Assembly: GCA_030431165.1 (NCBI GenBank)
Contig: JAUIJQ010000018.1
Span: 1-14,801 of the forward strand
DNA length: 14,801 nucleotides
DNA from: Rhodothermia bacterium
Lineage (GTDB): Bacteria > Bacteroidota > Rhodothermia > Rhodothermales > JABDKH01
Reading direction: 5' to 3'
Shown: one piece after another, positions 1-6,073 of the stretch
Layout: each line of letters begins with the position of its first letter
How positions within the stretch are numbered: the stretch's first letter is position 1
Translations under genes and position numbers: made by a program
Notes under the pieces: generated by a model
The model's input: only the letters and a program-made list of their open reading frames with translations
Told to the model about the DNA's origin: nothing
The model's database searches: none

Positions 1-248
1 TCGTTAAAGGCTCTGTCACCGTCTTAATCGAAGACGACGAAGGCCGCGAAATGATCGTTGCCTATCTCAATGACGGCGACTTCTTTGGCGAAGAACGCCT
101 TCTGAGTCACCTGTCCCGAATGCACAACCTGCCGGCAGGCACGGTTGGGCGCCGGCTGTTATCCTACCTGGACGTGTTTGTCGGCGATGCGCCTCAGACC
201 GATGACACGTCACTCGTTGTTATCCGGCGTGTGCCGCTCATCGACTGA
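1..248 (+). CDS. Partial chimeric frame: CRP-like cNMP-binding segment joined to SpoIIE/PP2C phosphatase C-terminus
   Basis: The frame is open from the left edge (first full codon at position 3) to TGA at 246-248. The first ~30 residues (VKGSVTVLIEDDEG, then REMIVAYLNDGDFFGE) match the cyclic-nucleotide-binding domain of gammaproteobacterial CRP/Vfr, where the next residues should be LGLF. Instead the frame continues EERLLSHLSRMHNLPAG and ends DAPQTDDTSLVVIRR. That is the C-terminal end of SpoIIE/RsbU-type PP2C serine phosphatases, which typically read (D)G(E/D)FFGEERL and close with a Q-x-DD-x-(T/S)-L metal-binding strand. The two families share the stretch NDGDFFGE (69-92), so the switch lies there. 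The phosphatase part would normally dephosphorylate an anti-anti-sigma factor in a partner-switching pathway. CRP helix-turn-helix and phosphatase core are both absent. A true fusion is possible, but a misassembly near a contig end is more likely. Confidence 0.7.
   Translation, partial: VKGSVTVLIEDDEGREMIVAYLNDGDFFGEERLLSHLSRMHNLPAGTVGRRLLSYLDVFVGDAPQTDDTSLVVIRRVPLID
69..92 (+). other. Junction between CRP-like and phosphatase-like sequence
   Basis: These 24 bases encode NDGDFFGE, a stretch compatible with both families: CRP/Vfr has NxGDFFGE followed by LGLF, and SpoIIE-type phosphatases have DGEFFGE followed by ERL. Upstream residues fit only CRP and downstream residues fit only the phosphatase. 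This is what microhomology-mediated recombination or a repeat-induced assembly join would leave behind. Confidence 0.55.
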
Positions 249-263
249 CACCTATACCGCGTT

Positions 264-866
264 GTGGTGAAACCCAACTGGTTCGTCGGAATACCGGTAC
301 GCTCAGCCCAGCTGAACAGGCATCTTGATGACGCCCCCGAGATCTTGCGGATGTACGCGCCCGAGGATCTGCATATTACCGTGGCCTTCTTTGGTGCCAT
401 ACCCGAGGAGGTCGCCACGCGCGTTTGGACCGGCCACACCTCGTTGATCGAGTCCGCAAACATTCTTCTTGGGCCGGTACAGCTTTTCGGCCGGCCGGGT
501 CGCGCCACTGCACTTGGATTCAACGTCCTTCCGCACGAGCCGCGCAGGATGCGACTTGCCGGCGGTCGAAGCAGCGAAGAAATACAAGACGCGTTCTCGA
601 AACTGACGACAAGTCTGCGTTCTGCTCGCGACACGTTGCTGGACCTCGCGGAGTGTCGACCGGATGAAAGGGAGCCAAGACCACACGTTACGGTTGCTCG
701 TATCCCGCGAGACGCTTCGTCCCGTGAACGCCGGCGTGGGATCGGATGGGCCGAGCGTCTCGTCGTGGACGAGCCCGTCACGCTCGACGCAATTGCGTTG
801 TACACCTGGTCAGACCGAGCCGAATCAACTGCGCGATTCCGGATTGTCGACGAGCATCCACTCTAG
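264..866 (+). CDS. thpR: RNA 2',3'-cyclic phosphodiesterase (2'-5' RNA ligase family, 2H phosphoesterase)
   Basis: The 200-residue protein has the two HxT motifs that define 2H phosphoesterases: H37-I-T39 in LHITVAFFG and H141-V-T143 in PHVTVARI, each followed by hydrophobic beta-strand residues. Members of the ThpR/LigT family open 2',3'-cyclic phosphate ends of RNA and can join tRNA halves with a 2'-5' bond in vitro; they are soluble cytosolic enzymes. Length is slightly above the usual ~175-190 residues, with an extended charged region between the motifs (about 100-135). The start is GTG at 264 with a second GTG at 267; there is no clear Shine-Dalgarno and either could be used. It follows the phosphatase-like frame by 15 bases, so the two may be cotranscribed. 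Its TAG stop overlaps the stop of the convergent msrC. Confidence 0.85.
   Translation: MVKPNWFVGIPVRSAQLNRHLDDAPEILRMYAPEDLHITVAFFGAIPEEVATRVWTGHTSLIESANILLGPVQLFGRPGRATALGFNVLPHEPRRMRLAGGRSSEEIQDAFSKLTTSLRSARDTLLDLAECRPDEREPRPHVTVARIPRDASSRERRRGIGWAERLVVDEPVTLDAIALYTWSDRAESTARFRIVDEHPL
863..866. other. Shared CTAG palindrome forming both convergent stop codons
   Basis: The four bases CTAG serve both genes: TAG at 864-866 ends thpR on the plus strand, and the reverse complement of 863-865, also TAG, ends msrC on the minus strand. No room remains for a dedicated intrinsic terminator between the two transcription units, so their 3' ends must overlap or rely on Rho or on collision. Confidence 0.9.
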
Positions 867-1363
867 GGCGTCGCCGGGGTAATACCGGCCGTAGCAACCC
901 GGGCCCCGAATCGGTGACCAAGATGATCGCACAGGTTTTCCAGGTGGTGCTGGTCGACCTCATCGAACGCGTCGGGCGCGTTCGAGTCTACGTCAAGCAC
1001 TGCCAGAACGCGTCCGAGGGCATCCAGCACAGGCACAACGATTTCCGAGCGCGTCGACGACGAGCACGCGATGTGCCCTGGAAACGCATCCACATCGGGT
1101 ACGAGCTGCGTCGCTTTTTCCGCGGCGGCGGTCCCACACACCCCCTGACCCCAGCGAATACGCAGACAACCGTGCGTACCCTGGTAGGGTCCAATGATGA
1201 GCTCATCGTCGCCGGCGCGGTAAAACCCCGTCCAATCGTAGTGGTCGAAGGCGTTGTGCAGTTCGCATACGACGGTAGCCATTGCGGCTACCCAGTCAGT
1301 CTCTCCTTCGAGAAGAGCGTCAATGCGTTTCCGGGCGGCCTCGTAGGCAACCGACTTTTTCAT
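863..1363 (-). CDS. msrC: Free methionine-(R)-sulfoxide reductase (GAF-domain MsrC type)
   Basis: This 166-residue protein is a single GAF domain with the fRMsr signature. It has W44-TGFY, then GPYQGTHGC66, the GVC76G loop, FPGHIAC100 and SEIVVP around E107, and ends with VLDVDS (D124, D126). The three cysteines align with Cys84, Cys94 and Cys118 of E. coli MsrC, and E107/D124/D126 with its substrate-pocket acids. The family reduces free L-methionine-(R)-S-oxide in the cytosol using thioredoxin-type reductant. The residue after C100 is Ser, where E. coli has Asp. ATG at 1361-1363 lies 8 bases after the stop of the subtilase gene, with only a weak upstream Shine-Dalgarno, so it is the last gene of a three-gene minus-strand operon and probably translationally coupled. 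Confidence 0.92.
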   Translation of the reverse strand: MKKSVAYEAARKRIDALLEGETDWVAAMATVVCELHNAFDHYDWTGFYRAGDDELIIGPYQGTHGCLRIRWGQGVCGTAAAEKATQLVPDVDAFPGHIACSSSTRSEIVVPVLDALGRVLAVLDVDSNAPDAFDEVDQHHLENLCDHLGHRFGARVATAGITPATP

Positions 1364-1371
1364 ACTTGACT

Positions 1372-2886
1372 TCAGGACGCGGGGATGGGGCGTACGGCGA
1401 CCTGTTGAATCGCTGCGTCGGCCCGAATGATCCGCCCCGTGCGTCCTGCGTCAGGGCCGTTTGTGCCGGTCTCGCGCAAGATGCGGTATGCCTCTTCAGC
1501 CGTAACGCTCGGGTTCAGGGAACGCATGACGCCGATGAGTCCGGCGACGAGCGGCGTTGCCATCGACGTGCCGCTCTTTAGTCCATATTTCCCGCCCGGC
1601 TCAAGCGACAGGATGTTTACTCCCGGGGCGGCGATTGGCCGCGAGAGCTTGGTGTTTATGTTGGAGAACGAGGCTTTGCGTCCCTGTTCATCGACGGCAG
1701 CCACCGAGATGACGCCGTCAATGTTTGACGGCATGTGTAGCGAGGCATCCTGGTTTGAGTTGCCGGCGGCTGCTACGACGATGACGTCGCGCTGCTGTGC
1801 AAACTCGACGGCGTTGATCACAACGCGCGGCGGGATCGGCGTAAACTCGCCGAGCGACATGGAGATCACGTCGGCACCATCAGTCGTCGCGTCAATGATC
1901 GCCTGGGCGATCGATTCCAACGAGCCGAAGCCGGCATCACCAAGCGCCTGGTACGAGCTTATCTCAACGAACTTGCCGTCCCAGTTGAGCGACGCGATAC
2001 CTTTTCCGTTGTTCGTTGCCGCACCTGCGATTCCGGCGCAGTGTGTACCGTGCCCGTGCGCGTCTGACTGACTCGGACTGTCGGATACAAACGCGCTACT
2101 GATGTCTTCATGGCCGGCGTCGACGCCGGTGTCAAGTATCGCAACAACCGCTTTGCGCGTCGGTGATGCGTCGCGTAAAAGTTTGTGGGCCGCCTCGATA
2201 CCGGCCGCCTCAACAGCCCACTGCCGTTGAATCAGCGGGTCGTTTGCTGTAAATGCGCCGTCCAGACCGGGTGCCTGCTCAAATGTCAGCGCAGGAGGCA
2301 GCAACCCTACCTCGGTATTCACCTCGACGTAGTCCACGTCGTCGAGCTGCTTCCGGAGGAAGTCGAGGAGTTTCTTGACCAGATCTTTCTTGATGCCCGA
2401 AACGAGGTACACCTGCGCAAGATCTTCGTCGTCGGCAAGTGACACCGATGGGAAGGCACGCTCGTAGGTAGCTCCGTATTCGTCGAGGACGTCCGCGATC
2501 TCGTCAATGGAATCGTCGGGCCCCAGCTCCACGAGCACCGATACGGATCCCGTAGCCGCGTCCCGTGCGTGCATGCCGTGTCGGACCATCGCCGGAAGCC
2601 GGATGGCGAGCGACACAAAAAGGAAAAGTGCGCCAACTATCATGAAGTACCGCGCGGGCTGCCTACGCAGCGCGAGCACCAGCGAACCGGCGAGGAAACC
2701 TATGCCGAGCCACTGCAGCGCCCCGACGGCAGCCGCGGCAACCGACGAGGCCGTAAAGAGGCCCACAAGAAGTGCAACGAGGCCGACCGTGAGTCCGCCG
2801 AGCATGGCGATTGAGTTCTTCTCAACGCCACGCGATGCGCCAAGCGCAATGAGCACAATGGCTGCTACCGTTAGAATTCCTGCCAC
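1372..2886 (-). CDS. Membrane-anchored subtilisin-like serine protease (S8 family)
   Basis: 504 residues. About four hydrophobic segments lie at the N-terminus (roughly 3-18, 27-46, 50-72, 80-98). A stretch of about 113-192 (SVSVLVELGP to VEVNTEVG) resembles an I9-type propeptide, and the subtilase domain runs from about 245 to 495. The triad is visible: D252 in VVAILDTGVD, H279 in GHGTHCAGIAG and S441 in SGTSMATPLVAG, with oxyanion Asn N376 in AAAGNSN. Basic residues after segments 1 and 3 suggest those loops are cytoplasmic, placing the protease domain outside the inner membrane; this is inferred. The start is GTG at 2884-2886 with an AGAGGT Shine-Dalgarno about 5 bases upstream. The upstream small gene ends 9 bases before it and msrC begins 8 bases after its stop. 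Most S8 enzymes have one signal peptide, so the membrane bundle is unusual. Confidence 0.88.
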   Translation of the reverse strand: MAGILTVAAIVLIALGASRGVEKNSIAMLGGLTVGLVALLVGLFTASSVAAAAVGALQWLGIGFLAGSLVLALRRQPARYFMIVGALFLFVSLAIRLPAMVRHGMHARDAATGSVSVLVELGPDDSIDEIADVLDEYGATYERAFPSVSLADDEDLAQVYLVSGIKKDLVKKLLDFLRKQLDDVDYVEVNTEVGLLPPALTFEQAPGLDGAFTANDPLIQRQWAVEAAGIEAAHKLLRDASPTRKAVVAILDTGVDAGHEDISSAFVSDSPSQSDAHGHGTHCAGIAGAATNNGKGIASLNWDGKFVEISSYQALGDAGFGSLESIAQAIIDATTDGADVISMSLGEFTPIPPRVVINAVEFAQQRDVIVVAAAGNSNQDASLHMPSNIDGVISVAAVDEQGRKASFSNINTKLSRPIAAPGVNILSLEPGGKYGLKSGTSMATPLVAGLIGVMRSLNPSVTAEEAYRILRETGTNGPDAGRTGRIIRADAAIQQVAVRPIPAS

Positions 2887-2895
2887 GCGGTACCT

Positions 2896-3144
2896 CTATT
2901 CTTCTGTCGAAGCTTCGGCGTCCAGAACGCGGACGGACGAAAGGCTGATGGTCGTTCCCCACATCACTGCCGAAATGACCGAGACGGGACGGGCTACAAA
3001 TTCGATCCGTGCGCCTTCCCTGCGCGCATCGGGCGGCAGTCCGTCGACGGGTAGATACTTTGTGCCGTTGTCAGCGATGATTCCCCAGAAACCTCCTTCC
3101 AGGCTCTGGTGGCGAACCGTACCGCGTTCGCGGTTGGCGTCCAT
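2896..3144 (-). CDS. Small conserved-looking protein of unknown function (EGGFWGI motif)
   Basis: The 82-residue protein begins MDANRERGTVRHQSLEGG and carries FWGIIADNGTKYLP near residues 19-32, then a charged turn, then strands ending VMWGTTISLSSVRVL. The alternating hydrophobic pattern suggests a small all-beta fold, perhaps a five-strand barrel, and no signal peptide or membrane segment is seen. I do not assign a function. The ATG at 3142-3144 is preceded by AGGAAA at about 7 bases, a good Shine-Dalgarno, so I prefer it over longer in-frame starts reaching to 3279, whose extra residues are arginine- and proline-rich and look non-coding. It is the first gene of the minus-strand operon, 9 bases upstream of the subtilase, and might assist that protease. 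Confidence 0.7.
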   Translation of the reverse strand: MDANRERGTVRHQSLEGGFWGIIADNGTKYLPVDGLPPDARREGARIEFVARPVSVISAVMWGTTISLSSVRVLDAEASTEE

Positions 3145-3281
3145 GGTGCTTTCCTGATGTGGGACCCGGTAAAAGACGCAATACGGGCCTTTGCGCTCCC
3201 GGTTTCGTCGGGGCCTTGTGCCAGGAAGGCGGGAGAGGGGCGCTGAACGCTGATTCTGAGCGATGGCGGATGAAACCAATT

Positions 3282-3317
3282 AAAAAGGGCCCGGCTGCTG
3301 CTTGCAACCGAGCCCTT
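3282..3317 (-). terminator. Intrinsic-terminator-like hairpin with T-tract, minus strand
   Basis: Reading the minus strand, AAGGGCTCGG (3317-3308) pairs with CCGGGCCCTT (3294-3285) with one mismatch across a 13-base loop, and the second arm runs into TTTTT (3286-3282) then AATT. This is a textbook Rho-independent terminator for leftward transcription. No minus-strand gene is apparent just to its right. It sits ~140 bases upstream of the start of the leftward operon, so it may be an attenuator in a long leader, the end of a small RNA, or a block to antisense transcription from dinB. Confidence 0.55.
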
Positions 3318-3372
3318 CTTAAGGTGGGTTCTGTATGCACATCGATTGGGTCACCAACGCTACACTGTGCTT

Positions 3373-3382
3373 ATCGGCCGAT
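3373..3382. repeat. Perfect 10-bp palindrome upstream of dinB
   Basis: ATCGGCCGAT is self-complementary and lies 60-70 bases upstream of the chosen dinB start. It could be half of an operator, but a 10-mer palindrome can arise by chance and no second copy was seen in the region. Confidence 0.25.
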
Positions 3383-3412
3383 TATCGACTCGTCTTAAAC
3401 TCCAGACGAAGG

Positions 3413-3436
3413 TATTTTTCGATTCTACCCAAGGTG
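3413..3436 (+). promoter_or_regulatory. Possible dinB -7 element and Shine-Dalgarno
   Basis: TATTTTTC at 3413-3420 matches the Bacteroidota -7 consensus TAnnTTTG in seven of eight positions, and AAGGTG at 3431-3436 is a Shine-Dalgarno candidate 8 bases before TTG at 3445. No good -33 TTG box is seen at the expected distance, so the promoter part is weak. The ribosome-binding site is the main reason for preferring the 3445 start. Confidence 0.25.
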
Positions 3437-3444
3437 CCTCGATA

Positions 3445-4554
3445 TTGAATCAGGACGGATCCCAGGACAAGCCCGACTGCGCCACTGAGCGTCGCATCCT
3501 GCACGTCGACATGGATGCGTTCTATGCCTCGGTTGAGCAGCGCGACAACCCGGAACTGCGCGGGAAGCCGGTGGCCGTCGGGGGAGGCTCGCAGCGCGGC
3601 GTCGTCGCCGCCGCGAGCTATGAGGCGCGAGCCTTCGGTGTGCGCTCGGCCATGCCGTCTGTCACCGCGCGCCGTCGCTGCCCGGAGCTGGTTTTTGTGC
3701 GACCCCGGTTTGACGTCTATGCCGAGGTGTCGCGTACCATCCGATCCATCTTCAACGACTATACCACGCTCGTCCAGCCACTCTCACTAGACGAGGCCTA
3801 CCTCGATGTTACGGTGGCCGTGCCCGCGTATGGCTCAGCAACAGCTATTGCGCGGGAGATCAAGGAGCGCATTCTGAACGAGACGGGGCTCACGGCTTCG
3901 GCCGGCGTTTCCATCAACAAGTTCATCGCCAAGGTTGCGTCAGGCATGAACAAGCCTGACGGACTTACCGTGGTGCGTCCGGAACAGATTCACACTTTCA
4001 TTTCCCGACTGCCGATCGAGCGATTCTTCGGTGTGGGCGCCGTTACGGCAGAGAAGTTTCACAAGCTCGGCATCCGCACGGGCGCAGACCTGCTTCGCGT
4101 GCCGCTGCCTGTGCTCGAACAGCGCTTCGGACGCTCGGGTAGTTACTTCTATCGGATGGCACGCGGCGACGACAATAGACCGGTGACACCACATCGAATC
4201 CGCAAGAGCCTCGGGGCTGAGCGTACCTTTTTTGAAAACATCGTCGCGCCATCCGAACTCGAAGAGAAGATCGTCTCAATTGCTGATCGAGTCTGGGAAC
4301 GTGTTGAACGGGCGGAGGTGTCGGGGCGCACGGTCACCGTCAAGATCAAGTACCACGACTTCGAGATCAGAACCCGCTCGCGCAGTTTTGATCAGGCGCT
4401 TGAAACGGCCGACGAGCTGCAGACGGTTGCTGTCGCTCTGCTGCAGACACCGGCGTGGCCCGATCGCCCGGTTCGTCTTCTCGGCGTTACGTTGTCGAGT
4501 CTTCTGCAGCCAGGTGATGTTGCCGCTCGCCAGCTAAGACTACCGCTGGCCTAG
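3445..4554 (+). CDS. dinB: DNA polymerase IV (Y-family translesion polymerase)
   Basis: 369 residues from TTG at 3445. The catalytic palm is clear: ILHVDMDAFYASVEQ with D22 and D24, and PLSLDEAYLDVT with D116 and E117, which bind the two metal ions. These are followed by the fingers/thumb signature SAGVSINKFIAKVASG and a little-finger domain starting near RKSLGAERTFF. The C-terminus QLRLPLA resembles a beta-clamp-binding motif. The enzyme copies past damaged template bases with low fidelity and without proofreading. The frame extends upstream to a TTG at 3346, but those 33 residues do not resemble DinB and have no ribosome-binding site at usable distance; 3445 has AAGGTG 8 bases upstream. Only 40 bases separate its stop from the transporter gene, so read-through into the sugar cluster is possible. 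Confidence 0.93.
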   Translation: MNQDGSQDKPDCATERRILHVDMDAFYASVEQRDNPELRGKPVAVGGGSQRGVVAAASYEARAFGVRSAMPSVTARRRCPELVFVRPRFDVYAEVSRTIRSIFNDYTTLVQPLSLDEAYLDVTVAVPAYGSATAIAREIKERILNETGLTASAGVSINKFIAKVASGMNKPDGLTVVRPEQIHTFISRLPIERFFGVGAVTAEKFHKLGIRTGADLLRVPLPVLEQRFGRSGSYFYRMARGDDNRPVTPHRIRKSLGAERTFFENIVAPSELEEKIVSIADRVWERVERAEVSGRTVTVKIKYHDFEIRTRSRSFDQALETADELQTVAVALLQTPAWPDRPVRLLGVTLSSLLQPGDVAARQLRLPLA

Positions 4555-4594
4555 GCTTTCTTATTATACTCGCCTGTCATTCCCATCTCCAGCC

Positions 4595-6073
4595 ATGATC
4601 GATTCCACAGCCGTCGGTAGCGTGGATAGTCCTCGCCGCCTGTTTTTCGGGGCGTGTGTTTCGCTCGTTGCGACATCCGTAGCGTTTGCGACTGTTGGTG
4701 CTGTGATGTTTTCGCTTAAGGAAACGTTTGGGATCAACAATGCCCAGGTCGGCTGGATCGGCGGCGCGGCGCTGTGGGGATTCGCTGTGACCCAGCTTGT
4801 GTTTTCTCCGCTGTGTGACACGCTGGGAATGCGATTTCTCCTCCGCCTTGCGTTTCTGTGCCACGTCGCCGGTACGTTGATCATGATCTTTGCGATGGGA
4901 TTCTGGTCGCTGTTTGTCGGCGCGCTGATCATCGCGATGGGCAATGGGCTTGTCGAGGCCGCCTGCAACCCGCTTGTTGCAGCACTATATCCGCAAGACA
5001 AAACGGTGAAGCTGAACCAGTTCCACGTCTGGTTTCCAGGTGGAATTGTCATTGGCGGGCTGGCGGCGTATGGGCTGGACCAGTTGGGGATTACCTCCTG
5101 GCAGGTCAAGCTGCTGCTCATTCTCGTGCCGACACTCCTGTACGGCGTACTCCTGCTCGGCAGACGGTTTCCCGCCACCGAAGGCGTGCAATCGGGCGTT
5201 TCGATGGGGCAGATGTTCCACGCCACCCTGCTGTCGCCGCTGATGATCCTGATGCTCGTTGCGATGGCGCTGACCGCTTCGGTTGAGCTTGGGCCCAATC
5301 GGTGGGTGCCGGCGGTACTGGAGGCAGGCGGCATGGCCGGCATTCTGGTGCTCGTATGGATCAACGGACTGATGGCGATCATGCGGTACTTTTCGGGTCC
5401 GTTGGTGCATCGGATATCCCCGACCGGCATCCTACTCATCTCATCGGTTCTCGCAGGAGTCGGCTTGTACTGGCTCAGCTACGCCGAGTCAGGCTCAGCC
5501 GCCGTGCTGGCTGCCACCGTGTTTGCCATCGGAGTCTGCTACTTCTGGCCAACCATGCTTGGCTTTGTGTCAGAGCGTATTCCGCGTAGTGGAGCCCTTG
5601 GGCTTGGTCTGATGGGTGCGGTCGGAATGGCAACGGTTGGGCTTGTAACGGCGCCGTGGATGGGCCGGATTGCGGATCAGCACGCGCACGAGCAGCTCCC
5701 GATGGAAGCAACCGTATCAATCATGGAGTCGGCTGCGGATTTTGCGCCCGCAGGTACGATTTCCGCAGATGCGATTGTTGCCGCAGAGTCGGCGCAAGCG
5801 ATTCTGGCGGTGTACCGCGACACCGGCGCACTTCCAGAAGGAGAAACCGCCCGAACACTGCGCGCGATCATCTCGAGCGGCGTAGAATCGGAGGCTGTTG
5901 ACCGCGCGAGCGGCGTGCTGAGTCCGGCTGATAACTACGGCGGGCGCATCTCGTTTCGCCGTGTTGTGCCGTTGTGTGGAATCCTATTTGTAGTTTTTGG
6001 CGCCCTGATGATCACAGACCGACGCCGGGGCGGCTACCGCGTCAAGCGGATCACTGAAACAAACACGGCCTAA
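4595..6073 (+). CDS. MFS transporter, probable sugar or glycoside uptake
   Basis: 492 residues with about 12 hydrophobic helices. The loop 2-3 motif A is present in degenerate form (SPLCDTLGMR near 71-80), and FHVWFPGG (143-150) falls in the helix-5 region as in sugar-type MFS proteins. A soluble stretch of roughly 95 residues (about 360-455, rich in Ala, Glu and Ser) lies between helix 11 (about 336-357) and helix 12 (about 457-474). Such an insertion at this place is unusual for MFS proteins and would face the same side as the loop between the last two helices. The start is ATG at 4595 without a visible Shine-Dalgarno. Its TAA overlaps the next gene's ATG by one base (TAATG), indicating translational coupling to the exported isomerase. 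Substrate is inferred only from the neighbouring sugar enzymes. Confidence 0.85.
   Translation: MIDSTAVGSVDSPRRLFFGACVSLVATSVAFATVGAVMFSLKETFGINNAQVGWIGGAALWGFAVTQLVFSPLCDTLGMRFLLRLAFLCHVAGTLIMIFAMGFWSLFVGALIIAMGNGLVEAACNPLVAALYPQDKTVKLNQFHVWFPGGIVIGGLAAYGLDQLGITSWQVKLLLILVPTLLYGVLLLGRRFPATEGVQSGVSMGQMFHATLLSPLMILMLVAMALTASVELGPNRWVPAVLEAGGMAGILVLVWINGLMAIMRYFSGPLVHRISPTGILLISSVLAGVGLYWLSYAESGSAAVLAATVFAIGVCYFWPTMLGFVSERIPRSGALGLGLMGAVGMATVGLVTAPWMGRIADQHAHEQLPMEATVSIMESAADFAPAGTISADAIVAAESAQAILAVYRDTGALPEGETARTLRAIISSGVESEAVDRASGVLSPADNYGGRISFRRVVPLCGILFVVFGALMITDRRRGGYRVKRITETNTA

Larger units (their letters stand above)
3145..3444. other. Divergent intergenic region between the minus-strand operon and dinB
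   Basis: About 300 bases without a convincing protein gene. It must hold the promoters of both divergent units. Visible elements are the AGGAAA ribosome-binding site of the leftward operon, the minus-strand terminator-like hairpin at 3282-3317, a perfect 10-bp palindrome ATCGGCCGAT at 3373-3382, and a small inverted repeat TCGTCT/AGACGA (3390-3395 and 3404-3409). Just before dinB lie a TATTTTTC element and an AAGGTG Shine-Dalgarno. I see no E. coli-type (CTGT-N8-ACAG) or Gram-positive-type LexA box. Confidence 0.6.

Noticed and set aside
1427..2071. 214-residue plus-strand open frame inside the subtilase
   Set aside because: Antisense shadow of the catalytic domain, whose D/H/S triad and spacing are intact on the other strand.
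3346..3444. Longer dinB reading frame beginning with TTG at 3346
   Set aside because: The 33 extra residues do not resemble DinB N-termini and no ribosome-binding site is at usable distance; TTG at 3445 has AAGGTG 8 bases upstream.
3145..3445. LexA/SOS box controlling dinB
   Set aside because: CTGT at 3331 is not followed by ACAG at the right spacing, and no GAAC-N4-GTTC type site is seen.
4564..5439. 291-residue minus-strand open frame opposite the transporter
   Set aside because: It mirrors a hydrophobic coding sequence and has low-complexity Ser/Pro/Thr composition with no recognisable domain; the plus-strand MFS protein fully explains the region.
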